A stretch of 64,000 nt of DNA from Colwellia sp. BRX10-3 (GTDB lineage Bacteria; Pseudomonadota; Gammaproteobacteria; Enterobacterales; Alteromonadaceae), in assembly GCF_014077505.1 (NCBI RefSeq), contig NZ_JACGWA010000008.1, positions 1 through 64,000 of the forward strand. Direction: 5' to 3'. Under the pieces are notes generated by a model, which was not told the origin of the DNA, ran no database searches, and was given only the letters and a program-made list of their open reading frames with translations. A program made the position numbers and the translations under genes. This document shows, one piece after another, positions 54,122 to 64,000 of the stretch. Numbering within the stretch: the first letter of the stretch is position 1; every line of letters starts with the position of its first letter.

Positions 54122-54388
54122 TTGTCTGATTTTAAATATTCTTTTTTATGGGCACTTTCGGGTGTAGTTCTAGGCATAATAGCCTTTGGTTACAATTACA
54201 CCCTTGTTCCCGCCTCATTACCCGGCTATGAACTATTAACAGCACCTGCTCGGTTTACATTAAGTTTTTTCAGTGAAGAAACCGCATTTTGGCCAAAAAT
54301 GACCCTATTTTTAGTTGGCCAATATATAGGGTACTTTTTAGTTATTGTTGTTTTCAGAAAATTATTGTCGTTATTTAAAAACAAGTAA
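54122..54388 (+). CDS. Small membrane protein of unknown function
   Basis: 88 residues with two or three hydrophobic segments (about 6-30 and 60-80) and a basic C-terminal tail. The start is TTG at 54122 with GAAGAG about 8 bases upstream; no in-frame ATG fits before it because an in-frame stop lies 13 bp upstream. No family recognised; alone between divergently and convergently oriented genes. Confidence 0.6.
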   Translation: MSDFKYSFLWALSGVVLGIIAFGYNYTLVPASLPGYELLTAPARFTLSFFSEETAFWPKMTLFLVGQYIGYFLVIVVFRKLLSLFKNK

Positions 54389-54511
54389 TTCACTTTAAAC
54401 TCAACACTTGGATTTCACTTTTCGATATTATTTTAATTAATTTAACCCCATTTTTCTCAATTCATCGTTTTACTAATAAGTAGGCTTTAGTTATGTTTAT
54501 CAGATCCTAAA

Positions 54512-56044
54512 TCAACGCCTGCTTTTGGCTACAATGGTCAACATGAGTAAGGCTATTGAAACCGCTAAAAAATAGTAGGGCATTCCTGCCTGCCAACTTA
54601 ATTGGCTATTAACGCCAAAAAAATCTACATATAAAGCTGTTTGAATTGGCCCAATGTACCAAATTGCCGGATAAAGCACTTCATACATGCGTTTTGTGCC
54701 AGTAAAGGTGCCACAAAAATAGGCAAGTGATACGGTAAATGAAATAGCTATAATCAATTGAATAACTAACATCCATTCTGTGGTAGCTGTAAAACGTAAT
54801 AGGCCGCCTAAACTTGCCAACAATAATAATATCCATGCTGCAAAATAACTGGCCAAGCTTGATAATTTTATTGATTTTCTACTGTAGGCTACTAATTCTA
54901 ATGTGTTCGCTTGTTTTTCAATTTGACCTAGCTGTGAAATAACCAAAACACACCACAACCATGAAATAGGTAACACTATGCTGATAAGTAACTCCTGACT
55001 AATAAATAGCTGGATTATATTTAATATCAATAAACCGATAACCCAATAAATTGATCGGCCTTTTAGTAGTAGTTTTAGCTCTAAGCGCAATAAACGGGTA
55101 AAGGAAAAGTACTGAGTTAATCGTGCAAAAAATCGATCTAATTTTCCAACTATTTTAGTTGTTAAAACTCGACTTAACCAAGAAGGTTGTTGGTTTTCAG
55201 GCAGTGAGTTCTGGCTAAAACGATCAAAAAACATATACGCTAATATGAAGCAAGTGAGTGAAACAAAAAGTATGGGGATAGCGCCCAAAAGGTGCGTTAT
55301 GGTTGGCTCTACTCCTTGCCAAACAAAGGTTTTTACCAAGTTTTCATTATCAACGGCACTGACGCCTATATTGGTTGAACCTTGATTTAGTGGGAAACGT
55401 TCTGCGACCTCGGCATCTAAATTATCGAGTATCGAACCTATCCCCGAAATACTTTCAATGGTTTGAACAATTGAGCCAATCCATAAGAAAAAATACACCA
55501 GATTACCCAATCCGCCTTTTAGCCACCTATTTGACTCAAACATGATTGCGATAGAAGAAATGGCTAATAGTAATGGCAGTACAAAAACTAATTGTGGCCA
55601 TACCAAAGCCCATAAATATAGTTGGTAACTTTCGCCATAATAAAGCTGAATTAACGCACTGCTCAATAACATCACCAGAACAATCGCCATTAAAATAGCG
55701 ACATTGGTGCACCACTTGGCGAACAAAAAAGTGAGTTTGCTAATTGGCGTTGCCGCGATAAGTTCACAGGTCATTGATTGTCGGTCGAGCTCAAGCGCAT
55801 TTTTAACCAAATAAAAACAAATGACAGGTAAAAATAAAACGTTTAGCATCGCCAAGCACATACCTAACCATGCACTGTTATAGATACCTCGATAACCATT
55901 AATGACTAAGGTTTGATAATAGGCATCAGGTGATGGAAAAAATAGTAAGGTTAATACTGACATGGCCAGCAAGGTAACAACAAAACTTTGTTGGCGAGTT
56001 CGCTGTTTAAAATCAGCGACGATGCATTGCCATACTTGCTGCAT
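54512..56044 (-). CDS. ABC-2 type transporter permease
   Basis: 510-residue inner-membrane protein with about twelve hydrophobic spans, in two blocks (about 20-260 and 325-505) separated by a more polar linker. It overlaps the ATP-binding gene by one base (TAATG), so the two are made together. Resembles ABC-2 permeases that export lipids, drugs or peptides; cargo unknown. Confidence 0.87.
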   Translation of the reverse strand: MQQVWQCIVADFKQRTRQQSFVVTLLAMSVLTLLFFPSPDAYYQTLVINGYRGIYNSAWLGMCLAMLNVLFLPVICFYLVKNALELDRQSMTCELIAATPISKLTFLFAKWCTNVAILMAIVLVMLLSSALIQLYYGESYQLYLWALVWPQLVFVLPLLLAISSIAIMFESNRWLKGGLGNLVYFFLWIGSIVQTIESISGIGSILDNLDAEVAERFPLNQGSTNIGVSAVDNENLVKTFVWQGVEPTITHLLGAIPILFVSLTCFILAYMFFDRFSQNSLPENQQPSWLSRVLTTKIVGKLDRFFARLTQYFSFTRLLRLELKLLLKGRSIYWVIGLLILNIIQLFISQELLISIVLPISWLWCVLVISQLGQIEKQANTLELVAYSRKSIKLSSLASYFAAWILLLLASLGGLLRFTATTEWMLVIQLIIAISFTVSLAYFCGTFTGTKRMYEVLYPAIWYIGPIQTALYVDFFGVNSQLSWQAGMPYYFLAVSIALLMLTIVAKSRR

Positions 56045-56949
56045 TAACTCGCCCTCGCAAAGTCAGCTTTACTTTGCAGATCACGCGTAAAATAAAGGTA
56101 TGCATCTTCCAATGACGGCGCTCTTGAAACCGCTCGGGCATCAGGGCAATAGTCAGCGACAATATTCAACAAAACCTTATTTTCTTTACGCACACTGTGG
56201 CTAACAATAAATTCATGCTGGATTTGTTTTAGTTCATTGAAATTCGCGGTAAGTTGCCAGCATTTATTGGCAATTTTATCTTGTAGTGCACTAGGCGATT
56301 CTAATTGAATTAATTGCCCAGAGCGCATAATAGCAATGCGGTCTGCAATTGATTCAACATCAGCCACAATGTGAGTAGAGAATATAATGCAGCGCTCATC
56401 TGCTAATTCGGTTAATAACTGGCGAAAATTAGCACGCTCTTGTGGGTCAAGGCCAACGGTTGGCTCATCAATAATAAGTAACTTTGGGTCATTAAGTAAC
56501 GCTTGTGCAATACCTATACGTTGCTTCATACCGCCTGAATAACCTTTTAAAGGCATTTTTGCCGCGTGCGTTAGGTTGAGTTTATTAAGTAAATCGTTAA
56601 TTCTGCGATTAGCTATAGACGCCTCTAATCCTTTTAAGCCAGCCATGTATTGCAAAAATTCGATACCCGACAACTGATCATAAACGCCAAAGTATTGCGG
56701 TAAGTAACCTAGCTCGTTGCGCAATACTTGTGGTGACTTAATAATATCTTGCCCTTGCCATAATATTTTTCCTTGGCTGGGCTTAGTAATCGTTGCAAGA
56801 ATACGCATCAGGCTAGATTTTCCTGCGCCATTAGGACCTAGTAACCCTAAAATTCCTGGTTTAATTTGCAACGACAATGACTTAATGACTAACTTAGGTA
56901 TTTTTCCATTTTTGTATTGATGGCTAAGTGATTGAATATCCAATAACAT
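56044..56949 (-). CDS. ABC transporter ATP-binding protein
   Basis: 301 residues. Walker A GPNGAGKSS (38-46), Q-loop LPQYFGVYDQLSG, signature YSGGMKQR (about 138-145), Walker B KLLIIDEPTVGLDP and H-loop STHIVADVE. The C-terminal 80 residues beyond the ATPase fold are typical of exporter subunits. Forms an exporter with the downstream permease. ATG at 56949 with AGGAAGAG upstream. Confidence 0.93.
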   Translation of the reverse strand: MLLDIQSLSHQYKNGKIPKLVIKSLSLQIKPGILGLLGPNGAGKSSLMRILATITKPSQGKILWQGQDIIKSPQVLRNELGYLPQYFGVYDQLSGIEFLQYMAGLKGLEASIANRRINDLLNKLNLTHAAKMPLKGYSGGMKQRIGIAQALLNDPKLLIIDEPTVGLDPQERANFRQLLTELADERCIIFSTHIVADVESIADRIAIMRSGQLIQLESPSALQDKIANKCWQLTANFNELKQIQHEFIVSHSVRKENKVLLNIVADYCPDARAVSRAPSLEDAYLYFTRDLQSKADFARAS

Positions 56950-57239
56950 TATATTTCTCTTCCTGATTAAGATACGAAAGAGATAGCAAATACTAAGCCA
57001 TAAATAATTACTATAAATTCAAGATGTTATGTTAATTTTGAATTTGAATAATTAAAGCTAATGTAGAATTTAACTAATTATTGGCTAAATCAGCAAAGAT
57101 TAAAAAAAGCATAATCACGGCTAATAAAAATCAATTACCTCTAATATTCATCTTGTTAGCAAGCATATAAATTATTAACTCTGTTAAACCGATTACTGAA
57201 CATAAGTTGAAGTAAACCAGTTAGCCATCCTAATTAACT
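56950..57239. other. Intergenic region, no gene seen
   Basis: AT-rich spacer upstream of the ABC genes. Nothing recognised beyond the expected promoter position near the ATP-binding gene. Confidence 0.4.
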
Positions 57240-57455
57240 TTATATTTTAGTGAATTCAAGTCCGTCATAAATTAATTTTATTGGCTTATTATCTTGCATG
57301 TCGAATTGAATATATTGTCCACGAGTTGGGCGAAACTTAACCCGCGTTTTATATTTTTTCTTTAAAGGGTATGGCTGATGATAGCTATCACCAAGCTCTT
57401 CAAAATGGGCGGTTGGGGCTGTTTTTTTGATGGATTCAAGGTGAATTTTACGTCT
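57240..57455 (-). pseudogene. Open fragment of unknown protein, no start codon
   Basis: On the minus strand, 71 codons begin inside the last bases of the response-regulator gene and end at a stop at 57240-57242. The translation has protein-like composition (ESIKKTAPTAHFEELGDSYHQPYPLKKKYKTRVKFRPTRG, then YIQFDMQDNKPIKLIYDGLEF). No ATG, GTG or TTG occurs before residue 50, so it is probably the tail of a lost gene; a rare ATT start is possible. Family not recognised. Confidence 0.35.
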
Positions 57456-59583
57456 TTATAGCGCCTTGACTGGTTTGTTCAAAGTAACGCTCAATCTCTA
57501 ATAACGGTAACGGTTTACTATATATGTACCCTTGAATTAGGCGACATTCATGCTGTTGCAACCAAGCTAGCTGATCTTTATGTTCGACACCTTCGGCAAC
57601 AACTGACAAATTTAATGTTTTCGCCAAATCTATAATGGCTTTAGTGATCGCAGCTTCGCAAACATCAGTGGTTATATTATCAATTAAACTTTTATCAATT
57701 TTCAAAGTATCAACACTAAACTTTCTTATATAATTTAATGAAGAAAAACCGACACCAAAATCATCAATGGCAAGCTTAATGCCAAGCTCTTGAACTTCAT
57801 TTAATAGTGCGATAGTCGTATCAGTTATTTCAATGAGACTGCTTTCGCTCAGTTCTATTTCTAAATACTCTGGAGATAAACCAGAATCGGTTAATGCCTG
57901 TTCGATCATTGGCTTAAGCGCACTTTTTTGAAAATGTTTTCCTGATATATTAACGCTCATTAATAGTGGTTCTAAGCCCTGATTTTGCCATGCAGCAGCT
58001 TGTTGGCAAGCCGTATTAATTACCCAATTATCTAGGGCTAAAATTAAGTTTGATTTTTCTGCTACTGAAATAAAGTCATTAGGTGAGACTAGTCCATTTT
58101 CTGGGTCATTCCATCTTACTAACGCTTCAACACCGACGAGTCGTCCCGTTTTTGTTTCTATTTGCGGCTGGTAATGAAGTTCTAGCTCATTATTTTCTAT
58201 AGATTTTTTTAATCTGATTTCAAAGTTGAGTTTTTCTGCTGAATGATTGTTGAGGCTATTAGAATAAAACTGAAAGCCATTGCGACCGAACTCTTTGGCC
58301 TTATACATGGCAATGTCAGCGTACTTTAACAGCGTTTCTAAGTTGTTGCCGTCATCAGGATAAATAGCAATACCAATACTGCCAGTGATTAATAGCTCTT
58401 GCTCGTCAATATAAGTAGGTTGGCTCAGTTTTTTATGAATGCGACTGGCAATGTTTTCAAGTCCGACAGTGTCTTTAAGGCCGCTAACAATTAGGGTAAA
58501 TTCATCTCCGCCAAGACGAGAAAGACTTAACTTAATTTGCTCGTCATTAGAGATATAATCAGATGGTCTTAGGCAGTCTTTTAAGTTTTGGGTCACTGAT
58601 TGTAGTAATTTATCACCGGCATCATGGCCTAGTGTGTCATTAACGGTTTTGAAATTATCTAAATCAATAAACATTAATGCGGCTTTTTCGTTTTTTCTCT
58701 CAGCTCTATCAAGTGCAGTATGAACCAGTTGTTTGAACTTCTCACGATTGGGCAAACCTGTTAATACGTCATAGTAGGCTAATTGACGTACTTCTTCTTC
58801 AAATCCTTTTCGCGAGGTTATGTCTTGTACTGTACCAAGCATTTTATAAGCAGTTCCATCATCACTATAGATGACTTTTGCTTGTTCGTGAAAAACTCTT
58901 TCTTGCTGGTTTTTTAATCTAATTCGGTATTCAACATCAAAGGGTTTTTTATGATAAATAGACTGTTTAATTGTTTCACCAATAGCGAACTTATCATCGG
59001 GATGTAATTTTTCTAAAAACCTACTGTTATCGACATTAAATGGGGTGTATGGTATTTCAGATAATTGCTGAAGTTGCTCAGAAACAATGAGGTTATTGGT
59101 GATTAAATCTAGTTCCCAAGTACCCATTAACGCGATTTTTTGTGCCTCTTTTAAGTTTTCTTCACTGCTACGAAGTTCTTTAAAAAGGTTACCTGCTTTT
59201 AAATAATAGCTAACTCTATGCCCTAAAATAGGCCAATTGACTGGTTTAATCATAAAATCAGTCGCATCAACGTTAAAGGCTTTTTGAATTGAGTCGTGAT
59301 CATCCATACCTGTGATTAATATAATAGGTATATCTTTACCTTGCGCTAATGATCTAATTTGAAAACAGGCATCAAAGCCATTCATTATTGGCATATTGAC
59401 ATCCATTAACACAATATCAATGCTCATTTGCTGAAAAGCTTCAAGTGCTTGTTTGCCGTTCTCTACAGATTTAACCAGATGACCTGCCGCTAATAATGTC
59501 GATTCAAGTAGTAACTTGTGAGCAATGTCGTCATCTACAACTAGTGCCGTCATTTGTCTTTCAAATAAATTATTATCAATCAT
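57448..59583 (-). CDS. Response regulator with PAS, GGDEF and EAL domains
   Basis: 711-residue cytoplasmic c-di-GMP enzyme. N-terminal receiver with phosphoacceptor Asp61 (VLMDVNMP), PAS domain (about 140-265), GGDEF domain (about 275-440; intact GGDEF motif) and EAL domain (about 450-705; EALVRW and later DDFGVGFSS). Both catalytic motifs look intact, so it may make and degrade c-di-GMP, switched by phosphorylation. Its gene overlaps the hybrid kinase by 8 bp, so it is the probable output of that kinase. Confidence 0.93.
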   Translation of the reverse strand: MIDNNLFERQMTALVVDDDIAHKLLLESTLLAAGHLVKSVENGKQALEAFQQMSIDIVLMDVNMPIMNGFDACFQIRSLAQGKDIPIILITGMDDHDSIQKAFNVDATDFMIKPVNWPILGHRVSYYLKAGNLFKELRSSEENLKEAQKIALMGTWELDLITNNLIVSEQLQQLSEIPYTPFNVDNSRFLEKLHPDDKFAIGETIKQSIYHKKPFDVEYRIRLKNQQERVFHEQAKVIYSDDGTAYKMLGTVQDITSRKGFEEEVRQLAYYDVLTGLPNREKFKQLVHTALDRAERKNEKAALMFIDLDNFKTVNDTLGHDAGDKLLQSVTQNLKDCLRPSDYISNDEQIKLSLSRLGGDEFTLIVSGLKDTVGLENIASRIHKKLSQPTYIDEQELLITGSIGIAIYPDDGNNLETLLKYADIAMYKAKEFGRNGFQFYSNSLNNHSAEKLNFEIRLKKSIENNELELHYQPQIETKTGRLVGVEALVRWNDPENGLVSPNDFISVAEKSNLILALDNWVINTACQQAAAWQNQGLEPLLMSVNISGKHFQKSALKPMIEQALTDSGLSPEYLEIELSESSLIEITDTTIALLNEVQELGIKLAIDDFGVGFSSLNYIRKFSVDTLKIDKSLIDNITTDVCEAAITKAIIDLAKTLNLSVVAEGVEHKDQLAWLQQHECRLIQGYIYSKPLPLLEIERYFEQTSQGAIKT

Positions 59584-62563
59584 CTGTCAGTCTCAGTAAT
59601 TCGATTTTTAATGCATTTTCAACAGTACTATATTCACGCTTTAACGTGCCTATCAATTCTGTCGCGACTTCAAAAGAGCTTTCTTTACTTTCTAATATTT
59701 GACATGTTTTTGAAAGCTGTACGGCGCCCAAATTTGCGCTAGCTGACTTTAACGCATGTGCTGCGTTAAATAATTTATCTCTGTCGGTTTCTTTTACTGC
59801 TTGTTGAATAGTAAAGAGCAACGCTGGCGAAGAATCTAAATAAATAGTGATAATACGCGCGAGAATATTTGGCATTCCAGGCCGATGTAATGCAAGAATA
59901 TTATCAAGCGCTTTTCTTTGCAGTATAGGTTCTTCTAACGCTGCATTGTTTAGCACGGCAATACTTTTTAACGCATCATCATTTGCTAAAGCGATAGTTT
60001 CAAATTCGTCTGCACGTTTAGCCAATAAGCTAGTACTTAACCAATGCTGCAGCATTTTTTCTAACTGCTTCCGATCGAAAGGTTTACTAAGGTAATCGTC
60101 CATACCAGCGTCATTGCATAATTGTTCTATCCCATGCTGAACATTAGCCGTTAACGCTATTATAGGCATATGTTGGTAATTATCACTTGTTTTCTCAAGA
60201 GCTCTTATCTCTTTTGTTGCTTCAATACCGTCCATTATCGGCATATGGCAATCCATTAAAATTAAATCAAAATCAACTTTATGATAAAGCATTAATGCTT
60301 CTTTACCGTTGTTAGCTATCTGGACATTGCAGCCTAATATCTCTAACAAGCCTTTTGCAACCTCCTGATTAACTAGGTTATCTTCTACTAATAAAATGGA
60401 TGTGTTTTGTAGGCAATTTTTATTGCTCACGCTTGCTCCAGATTCACCACTGTTCTTGACGCAACTGTTATCAGTAATAAGTCTATTTTTCAATATTTTG
60501 TGCGGTATAGACTGTATTTCTGTGGCAGTGTCATGTGACTCAGCACTTTCTAACTGAGTAAAGTCTGGCTGAGCTAGCTCGTAAGTAAGACAATCAAATA
60601 GCGCTTTTTGCTTTACCGGTTTAATTAAGTAACGTTGAATACCTGCATTTTTTGCCCGACATGACTCTTCATCAAAAGCAGCAGAACTGAGCATGACCAA
60701 TTTAGGCGTTTTGATCTCAGAGTCACTTACAATAATCTCAGCCACTTCGATACCGTCCATGTTTGGCATATGCCAATCGAGTATGACTAAGTCAAATGGT
60801 ACTTTATTTTGCTGTGCTTTCTTTATTTTCATTATCGCACTCAAGCCATCGTTGGCCAGCTCGATAATGGTTTGCCAGGATGTTAACTGGAGTAACAGTA
60901 TTTCGCGATTTACTTCATTGTCATCTACCACCAATATACGTTTACCATTAAGCTCTTCAGGTATCGACCAAGACTCGGCTTGTACTAGTCTACTTTGAAA
61001 CTGCACTGTAAAACTAAACGTTGATCCTTGACCAATTTCACTTTCAAGTGTGAGTTCTCCTCCCATTAGTGCGATTAATTGACTTGATATCGCTAAGCCT
61101 AACCCTGTGCCACCATATTGACGGGTTGTTGATCTATCTGCTTGAGAAAAAGCTTCAAAAATATGAGCCTGCTGTGACTTATCAATTCCTATCCCTGTAT
61201 CGGTAACACTAAAGGTAAATCGCGCATTATCATTTTTAGATTCGATTAAGCTAACAATGATGTTGCCAGTTTCGGTAAACTTAATAGCATTACTCATTAA
61301 GTTTAATAGTATTTGCCGCAAGCGTACTTCATCGCCTTCAACCAATATAAGGGGTTCAAGCGGAAGTTGAATGTGTAATTCAAGGCCTTTAGATAGTACG
61401 GGTTCTGCTAATAATTCAGCAGCATCCTCAAATAGCTTCCTTAAATCAAATTGATGGTTATCTATCTCAAGCTTGCCTGCTTCTATTTTAGAAAAATCTA
61501 AAATATCATTAATTATTGTTAATAATGAATCACCAGATTTTAAAATGGTTTCAGCGAAATGAAGCTGGCGTGCATTTAGATTTGTGCTGATGAGTAATTC
61601 AGCCATACCTAAAACACCATTCATTGGGGTGCGAATTTCGTGACTCATGGCAGCTAAAAATTCGCTTTTTGCTCTATTTGCAGTTTCAGCTAAATCTTTT
61701 GCAACTACTAATGCCTGAGTTCTTTCTTCTACTTTATTTTCAAGATTTTCTTGATGTTCTTTAACGGCAAGGTTAGAACGCTGAAGCTGATCAACCATAT
61801 AATTGAAATTACGTGTTAACTCACCTAGTTCGCCGTCATTAGTTTTTTGCAATTTTTTGTCTAGTTGTCCGAATGCAACTTTCTTAGTTGCTTCAACAAA
61901 CTCTGCTATTGGGCGAGTGATTTTTCGGGCAAGTAGAAAAGTTAACAAGGTCGCTCCAGCGAATATGACCAAAACAATCATTAATACTGTAACGAGGGAT
62001 TTTTGCTTTAGTTGTTCCATTTGTGTGGTATTTAAAACCAGACGAACATAACCAAGTAATTCAGGTGTTTGTGCATTACTTTCACTTTCAAGCATATGTC
62101 CATCAAATAAAGTAGAGCGAGTTGACAACACGGGCACCATAAACAGTATTTGGCTTTTATTTTCACTGTATATCGGTGCATCTATTAAATGTTGACTGTT
62201 GTTAACAAAAGCTAGCAGGGGCGTTGTTGACTCGATAAACCACCGTTCAGCTAAAACTGTTTTGTCTTTTCGCACTAATGCTAAGTAGCTTACTGCTTTG
62301 TCATCAAGGGTATTGAGTACTAAGTTAAGTGACTCTGAATCTTCTGAATACAGTGCAAACTCACTAAATTTTGCCAGCACTTGCGCGATTGAGTAGCCGC
62401 GGTTAAGTAATTCTATTTTTCGAGTTGTTTGTTCAATACTCACCATTGAGGTGGTGAGTACAATGGCTGTTAATGCCACCAATAAATTGGTGACTAAATT
62501 AAACTTGGTGGTTAGGCCAACCTTTTTAAGCCTATCCTTAATGCTGCTTCCTGTTTTTATCAC
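59576..62563 (-). CDS. Hybrid histidine kinase with two receivers and Hpt
   Basis: 995 residues. Membrane spans at about 22-42 and 189-212 flank a periplasmic sensor loop of about 145 residues. Then HAMP (about 211-265), a coiled coil, HisKA with His308 ([10 protein letters not shown]), HATPase (about 410-522; N box and GGTGLGLAI), receiver 1 (Asp596), receiver 2 (Asp771) and an Hpt domain (His936 in [10 protein letters not shown]). This is a full phosphorelay in one protein. The Hpt would pass phosphate to the REC domain of the downstream regulator. It overlaps the upstream substrate-binding gene by 4 bp. Confidence 0.94.
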   Translation of the reverse strand: MIKTGSSIKDRLKKVGLTTKFNLVTNLLVALTAIVLTTSMVSIEQTTRKIELLNRGYSIAQVLAKFSEFALYSEDSESLNLVLNTLDDKAVSYLALVRKDKTVLAERWFIESTTPLLAFVNNSQHLIDAPIYSENKSQILFMVPVLSTRSTLFDGHMLESESNAQTPELLGYVRLVLNTTQMEQLKQKSLVTVLMIVLVIFAGATLLTFLLARKITRPIAEFVEATKKVAFGQLDKKLQKTNDGELGELTRNFNYMVDQLQRSNLAVKEHQENLENKVEERTQALVVAKDLAETANRAKSEFLAAMSHEIRTPMNGVLGMAELLISTNLNARQLHFAETILKSGDSLLTIINDILDFSKIEAGKLEIDNHQFDLRKLFEDAAELLAEPVLSKGLELHIQLPLEPLILVEGDEVRLRQILLNLMSNAIKFTETGNIIVSLIESKNDNARFTFSVTDTGIGIDKSQQAHIFEAFSQADRSTTRQYGGTGLGLAISSQLIALMGGELTLESEIGQGSTFSFTVQFQSRLVQAESWSIPEELNGKRILVVDDNEVNREILLLQLTSWQTIIELANDGLSAIMKIKKAQQNKVPFDLVILDWHMPNMDGIEVAEIIVSDSEIKTPKLVMLSSAAFDEESCRAKNAGIQRYLIKPVKQKALFDCLTYELAQPDFTQLESAESHDTATEIQSIPHKILKNRLITDNSCVKNSGESGASVSNKNCLQNTSILLVEDNLVNQEVAKGLLEILGCNVQIANNGKEALMLYHKVDFDLILMDCHMPIMDGIEATKEIRALEKTSDNYQHMPIIALTANVQHGIEQLCNDAGMDDYLSKPFDRKQLEKMLQHWLSTSLLAKRADEFETIALANDDALKSIAVLNNAALEEPILQRKALDNILALHRPGMPNILARIITIYLDSSPALLFTIQQAVKETDRDKLFNAAHALKSASANLGAVQLSKTCQILESKESSFEVATELIGTLKREYSTVENALKIELLRLTDD

Positions 62564-63495
62564 TGAAAAACCTCTATAGCACCATTAATTATTTCATTAC
62601 TGAATTCAACTTTTAACTGTTTTGCCGTTTTTAAATTCAGTAAATATTGTTCTGAAATTGGGTATTGTAATGGGATTGAGTTTGCTTTTTTACCGTCAAG
62701 AATTGCCATTGCTATTTGTGCACACTGTTGACCTAAACTAATGTAATCCCAATCTAAGGCATAAATTGCTCCCGCTTTTACCCAAGATTTAGACATGCCA
62801 ATAAATGGTATGCGATTACGATAAGAAAATAACAATATTGCTTTTGCTGTTTTCCCTGAGTAGACGGTTTTATCAGGGATACTGAAAATAGTATCGGCTT
62901 CACGCCCCAAAAGCTTTAATGCTGAGGTTAATTCTGTAGGCGAACGAACGGCTGCGGCAATAATTGTCAAGCCTAAAGTCGGTGCGATTTTACTAAGTTC
63001 ATTTATTAATTTTTGGCTATTTTCAGGATCATATAGCACCCCGATACGCCTTGCATCAGGTAAAATACGTTTATGCCAGTTCAATTGTGTTTTTGCACTT
63101 GCTTGAATAGCTATACCCGCCAAATGAGGTGTGTTCATCAACAAATTATTGTTCAAGGTTAGGGTCGAAATAATATCTGGCGACACCGTAAAGTTATCGC
63201 GCTTTGAAGGGATTAAATTTATTGCTTTTGAGCCTAAAGCAAGGATAAGGCGTGAGTTATTATCAATCGGGCTATAGTCGGTGTTATCGACATAACTCAC
63301 CTTGAAATTACTGTTATTTAATACAGATTTAAAGCCTTTTACTACATCTTGATAGGGCTTTAATTGTTCATTATAAATAAGGCTTATTAACGAGTTTTCT
63401 TGTGAAATAGCTTTGGGCACACCCATAGCCATTGTTGTGGTCAAAACAATTAAGCAGTATGTCCATTTTTTCTGCAGTTTATTAATAGTCATCAT
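62560..63495 (-). CDS. ABC_sub_bind family periplasmic protein
   Basis: 311 residues with a signal peptide of about 31 residues. The fold matches the ABC_sub_bind family (two Rossmann-like lobes; [27 protein letters not shown] and [55 protein letters not shown]). No ABC permease or ATPase is in the operon. Its position directly before a kinase with a periplasmic loop suggests a ligand-binding co-sensor rather than a transporter part (inference). Overlaps the kinase gene by 4 bp. Confidence 0.87.
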   Translation of the reverse strand: MMTINKLQKKWTYCLIVLTTTMAMGVPKAISQENSLISLIYNEQLKPYQDVVKGFKSVLNNSNFKVSYVDNTDYSPIDNNSRLILALGSKAINLIPSKRDNFTVSPDIISTLTLNNNLLMNTPHLAGIAIQASAKTQLNWHKRILPDARRIGVLYDPENSQKLINELSKIAPTLGLTIIAAAVRSPTELTSALKLLGREADTIFSIPDKTVYSGKTAKAILLFSYRNRIPFIGMSKSWVKAGAIYALDWDYISLGQQCAQIAMAILDGKKANSIPLQYPISEQYLLNLKTAKQLKVEFSNEIINGAIEVFQ

Positions 63496-63553
63496 CCATT
63501 ACTAACTTATCGACGTTAAAAACTAAATTGCCGGTGACAAGATTTTCTTTGTA

Positions 63554-64000
63554 TTATAAATCAAATGTATAAGCTAGACGTAAACGCACAGTACGGCCGT
63601 CTTGGGCTATTTGATCCTGTAAGTGTTCTTCAGACCCCGGAAAACTATAATGCTCGTCAAACAAATTATAAATACCGAATGACAAGTCTAAGTTATTAAC
63701 TAAGGTTTTATTTAATACCGTCAAATTAGTCAGAAGATAACTTTCTGCATGGTTGTTTTGCAGGGTTTTTCGAGCACTTTCATATTGCAAATTTAAACCT
63801 GCAGTAAAACCATAAGCAAGCTCAGGCGTGGTAATATTCAACTTAACTTGGTCTTGTGGAACATTGGGTAAAGTTATAGCGCTGATGTCAAATTCGCTAT
63901 TTTGATAAGTATAACTAAATGCGCCATTCCAGCCGTTTTGCCAGTGCCCTTGCAGTTCAATCTCGAAGCCTTTAGCTGTCACATCATTTTGATTTTCAAA
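63554..64000 (-). CDS. TonB-dependent receptor, C-terminal part (cut by window end)
   Basis: 149 codons of the barrel end, in frame to the last base, so the gene continues to the right of the window. Strand pattern and motifs fit TonB receptors: TAKGFEIELQGHW, GAFSYTYQNSEFDI, LDLSFGIYNLFDEHYSFPG and the terminal RLAYTFDL. It is 58 bp upstream of the ABC_sub_bind gene on the same strand, so probably the first known gene of this operon. Substrate unknown. Confidence 0.9.
   Translation of the reverse strand, partial: FENQNDVTAKGFEIELQGHWQNGWNGAFSYTYQNSEFDISAITLPNVPQDQVKLNITTPELAYGFTAGLNLQYESARKTLQNNHAESYLLTNLTVLNKTLVNNLDLSFGIYNLFDEHYSFPGSEEHLQDQIAQDGRTVRLRLAYTFDL

Noticed and set aside
1-64000. 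tRNA, rRNA, CRISPR arrays and riboswitches
   Set aside because: I looked for T-loop motifs, regularly spaced repeats and known leader structures and found none I could defend by eye.

Overview
The window is about 64 kb of AT-rich chromosome from a marine gammaproteobacterium of the Alteromonadales. Colwelliaceae (Colwellia or Thalassotalea type) is the best guess. The reasons are the gor / prlC / rsmJ and polA / engB neighbourhoods, the c4-type cytochromes beside engB, the abundance of c-di-GMP and TonB proteins, frequent TTG starts, and low GC. No tRNA, rRNA, CRISPR array, intact insertion sequence or prophage was seen. The lineage call is inference from gene content.

Layout: 0.2-5.5 kb holds a PAS-GGDEF diguanylate cyclase and a large MscK/MscM-type mechanosensitive channel. 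5.8-13.1 kb holds a YhiN-type flavoprotein, a peroxiredoxin, the prlC / glycosylase / rsmJ operon and, divergently, gor. 13.4-17.5 kb is a copABCD copper-resistance operon behind a CusR/PcoR-like operator. 17.5-21.3 kb is polA, with two perfect DnaA boxes upstream and a small-RNA gene downstream. 21.4-28.6 kb carries an HDOD-GAF protein, an M16 protease lipoprotein, an S10 peptidase and a HutD/Ves protein. 28.8-34.3 kb carries a small outer-membrane barrel, two c4-type cytochromes (one a four-haem fused duplication), engB and an msrB-msrA-msrA operon. 34.5-41.5 kb is a looser region: a frameshifted NTF2-like gene, a second small-RNA gene, degenerate repeats, a SYLF lipoprotein, a solute-binding protein, a PEP-CTERM protein and a DUF5666 lipoprotein. 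41.9-54.4 kb carries a DUF3754 membrane protein, a LysR / DoxX / pirin / zinc-type oxidoreductase cluster (pirin broken by an in-frame stop), a CNNM-CBS protein, a yqhD-yqhC pair, an orphan LptA-like protein, a lipase-like hydrolase and a secreted nuclease-like protein. 54.5-57 kb is an ABC exporter. 57.4-64 kb is a tightly overlapping signalling operon: TonB receptor (cut by the window end), ABC_sub_bind periplasmic protein, hybrid histidine kinase, and a REC-PAS-GGDEF-EAL regulator.

The most unusual signal is a pair of unannotated small-RNA genes, about 21210-21300 (+) and 35092-35181 (-). Each has a TATAAT promoter with an 18-bp spacer, the same TAGAG-N6-CTCTA dyad in that spacer, a shared 13-nt core (GAACACCTGTTGT), a shared AAGCTT hairpin with a pyrimidine-rich loop, and its own intrinsic terminator. 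They look like paralogous sRNAs under one regulator. I do not recognise the family. The first sits where Spot 42 lies in other gammaproteobacteria, but it does not show the Spot 42 5' sequence I know.

Several starts were moved from the longest open frame (polA, engB, the M16 lipoprotein, the HDOD protein, the four-haem cytochrome, the second MsrA) using promoter position, Shine-Dalgarno sites, signal peptides or family length. Four broken or remnant genes are recorded: NTF2-like, pirin, and two fragments at 48.4 and 57.3 kb.
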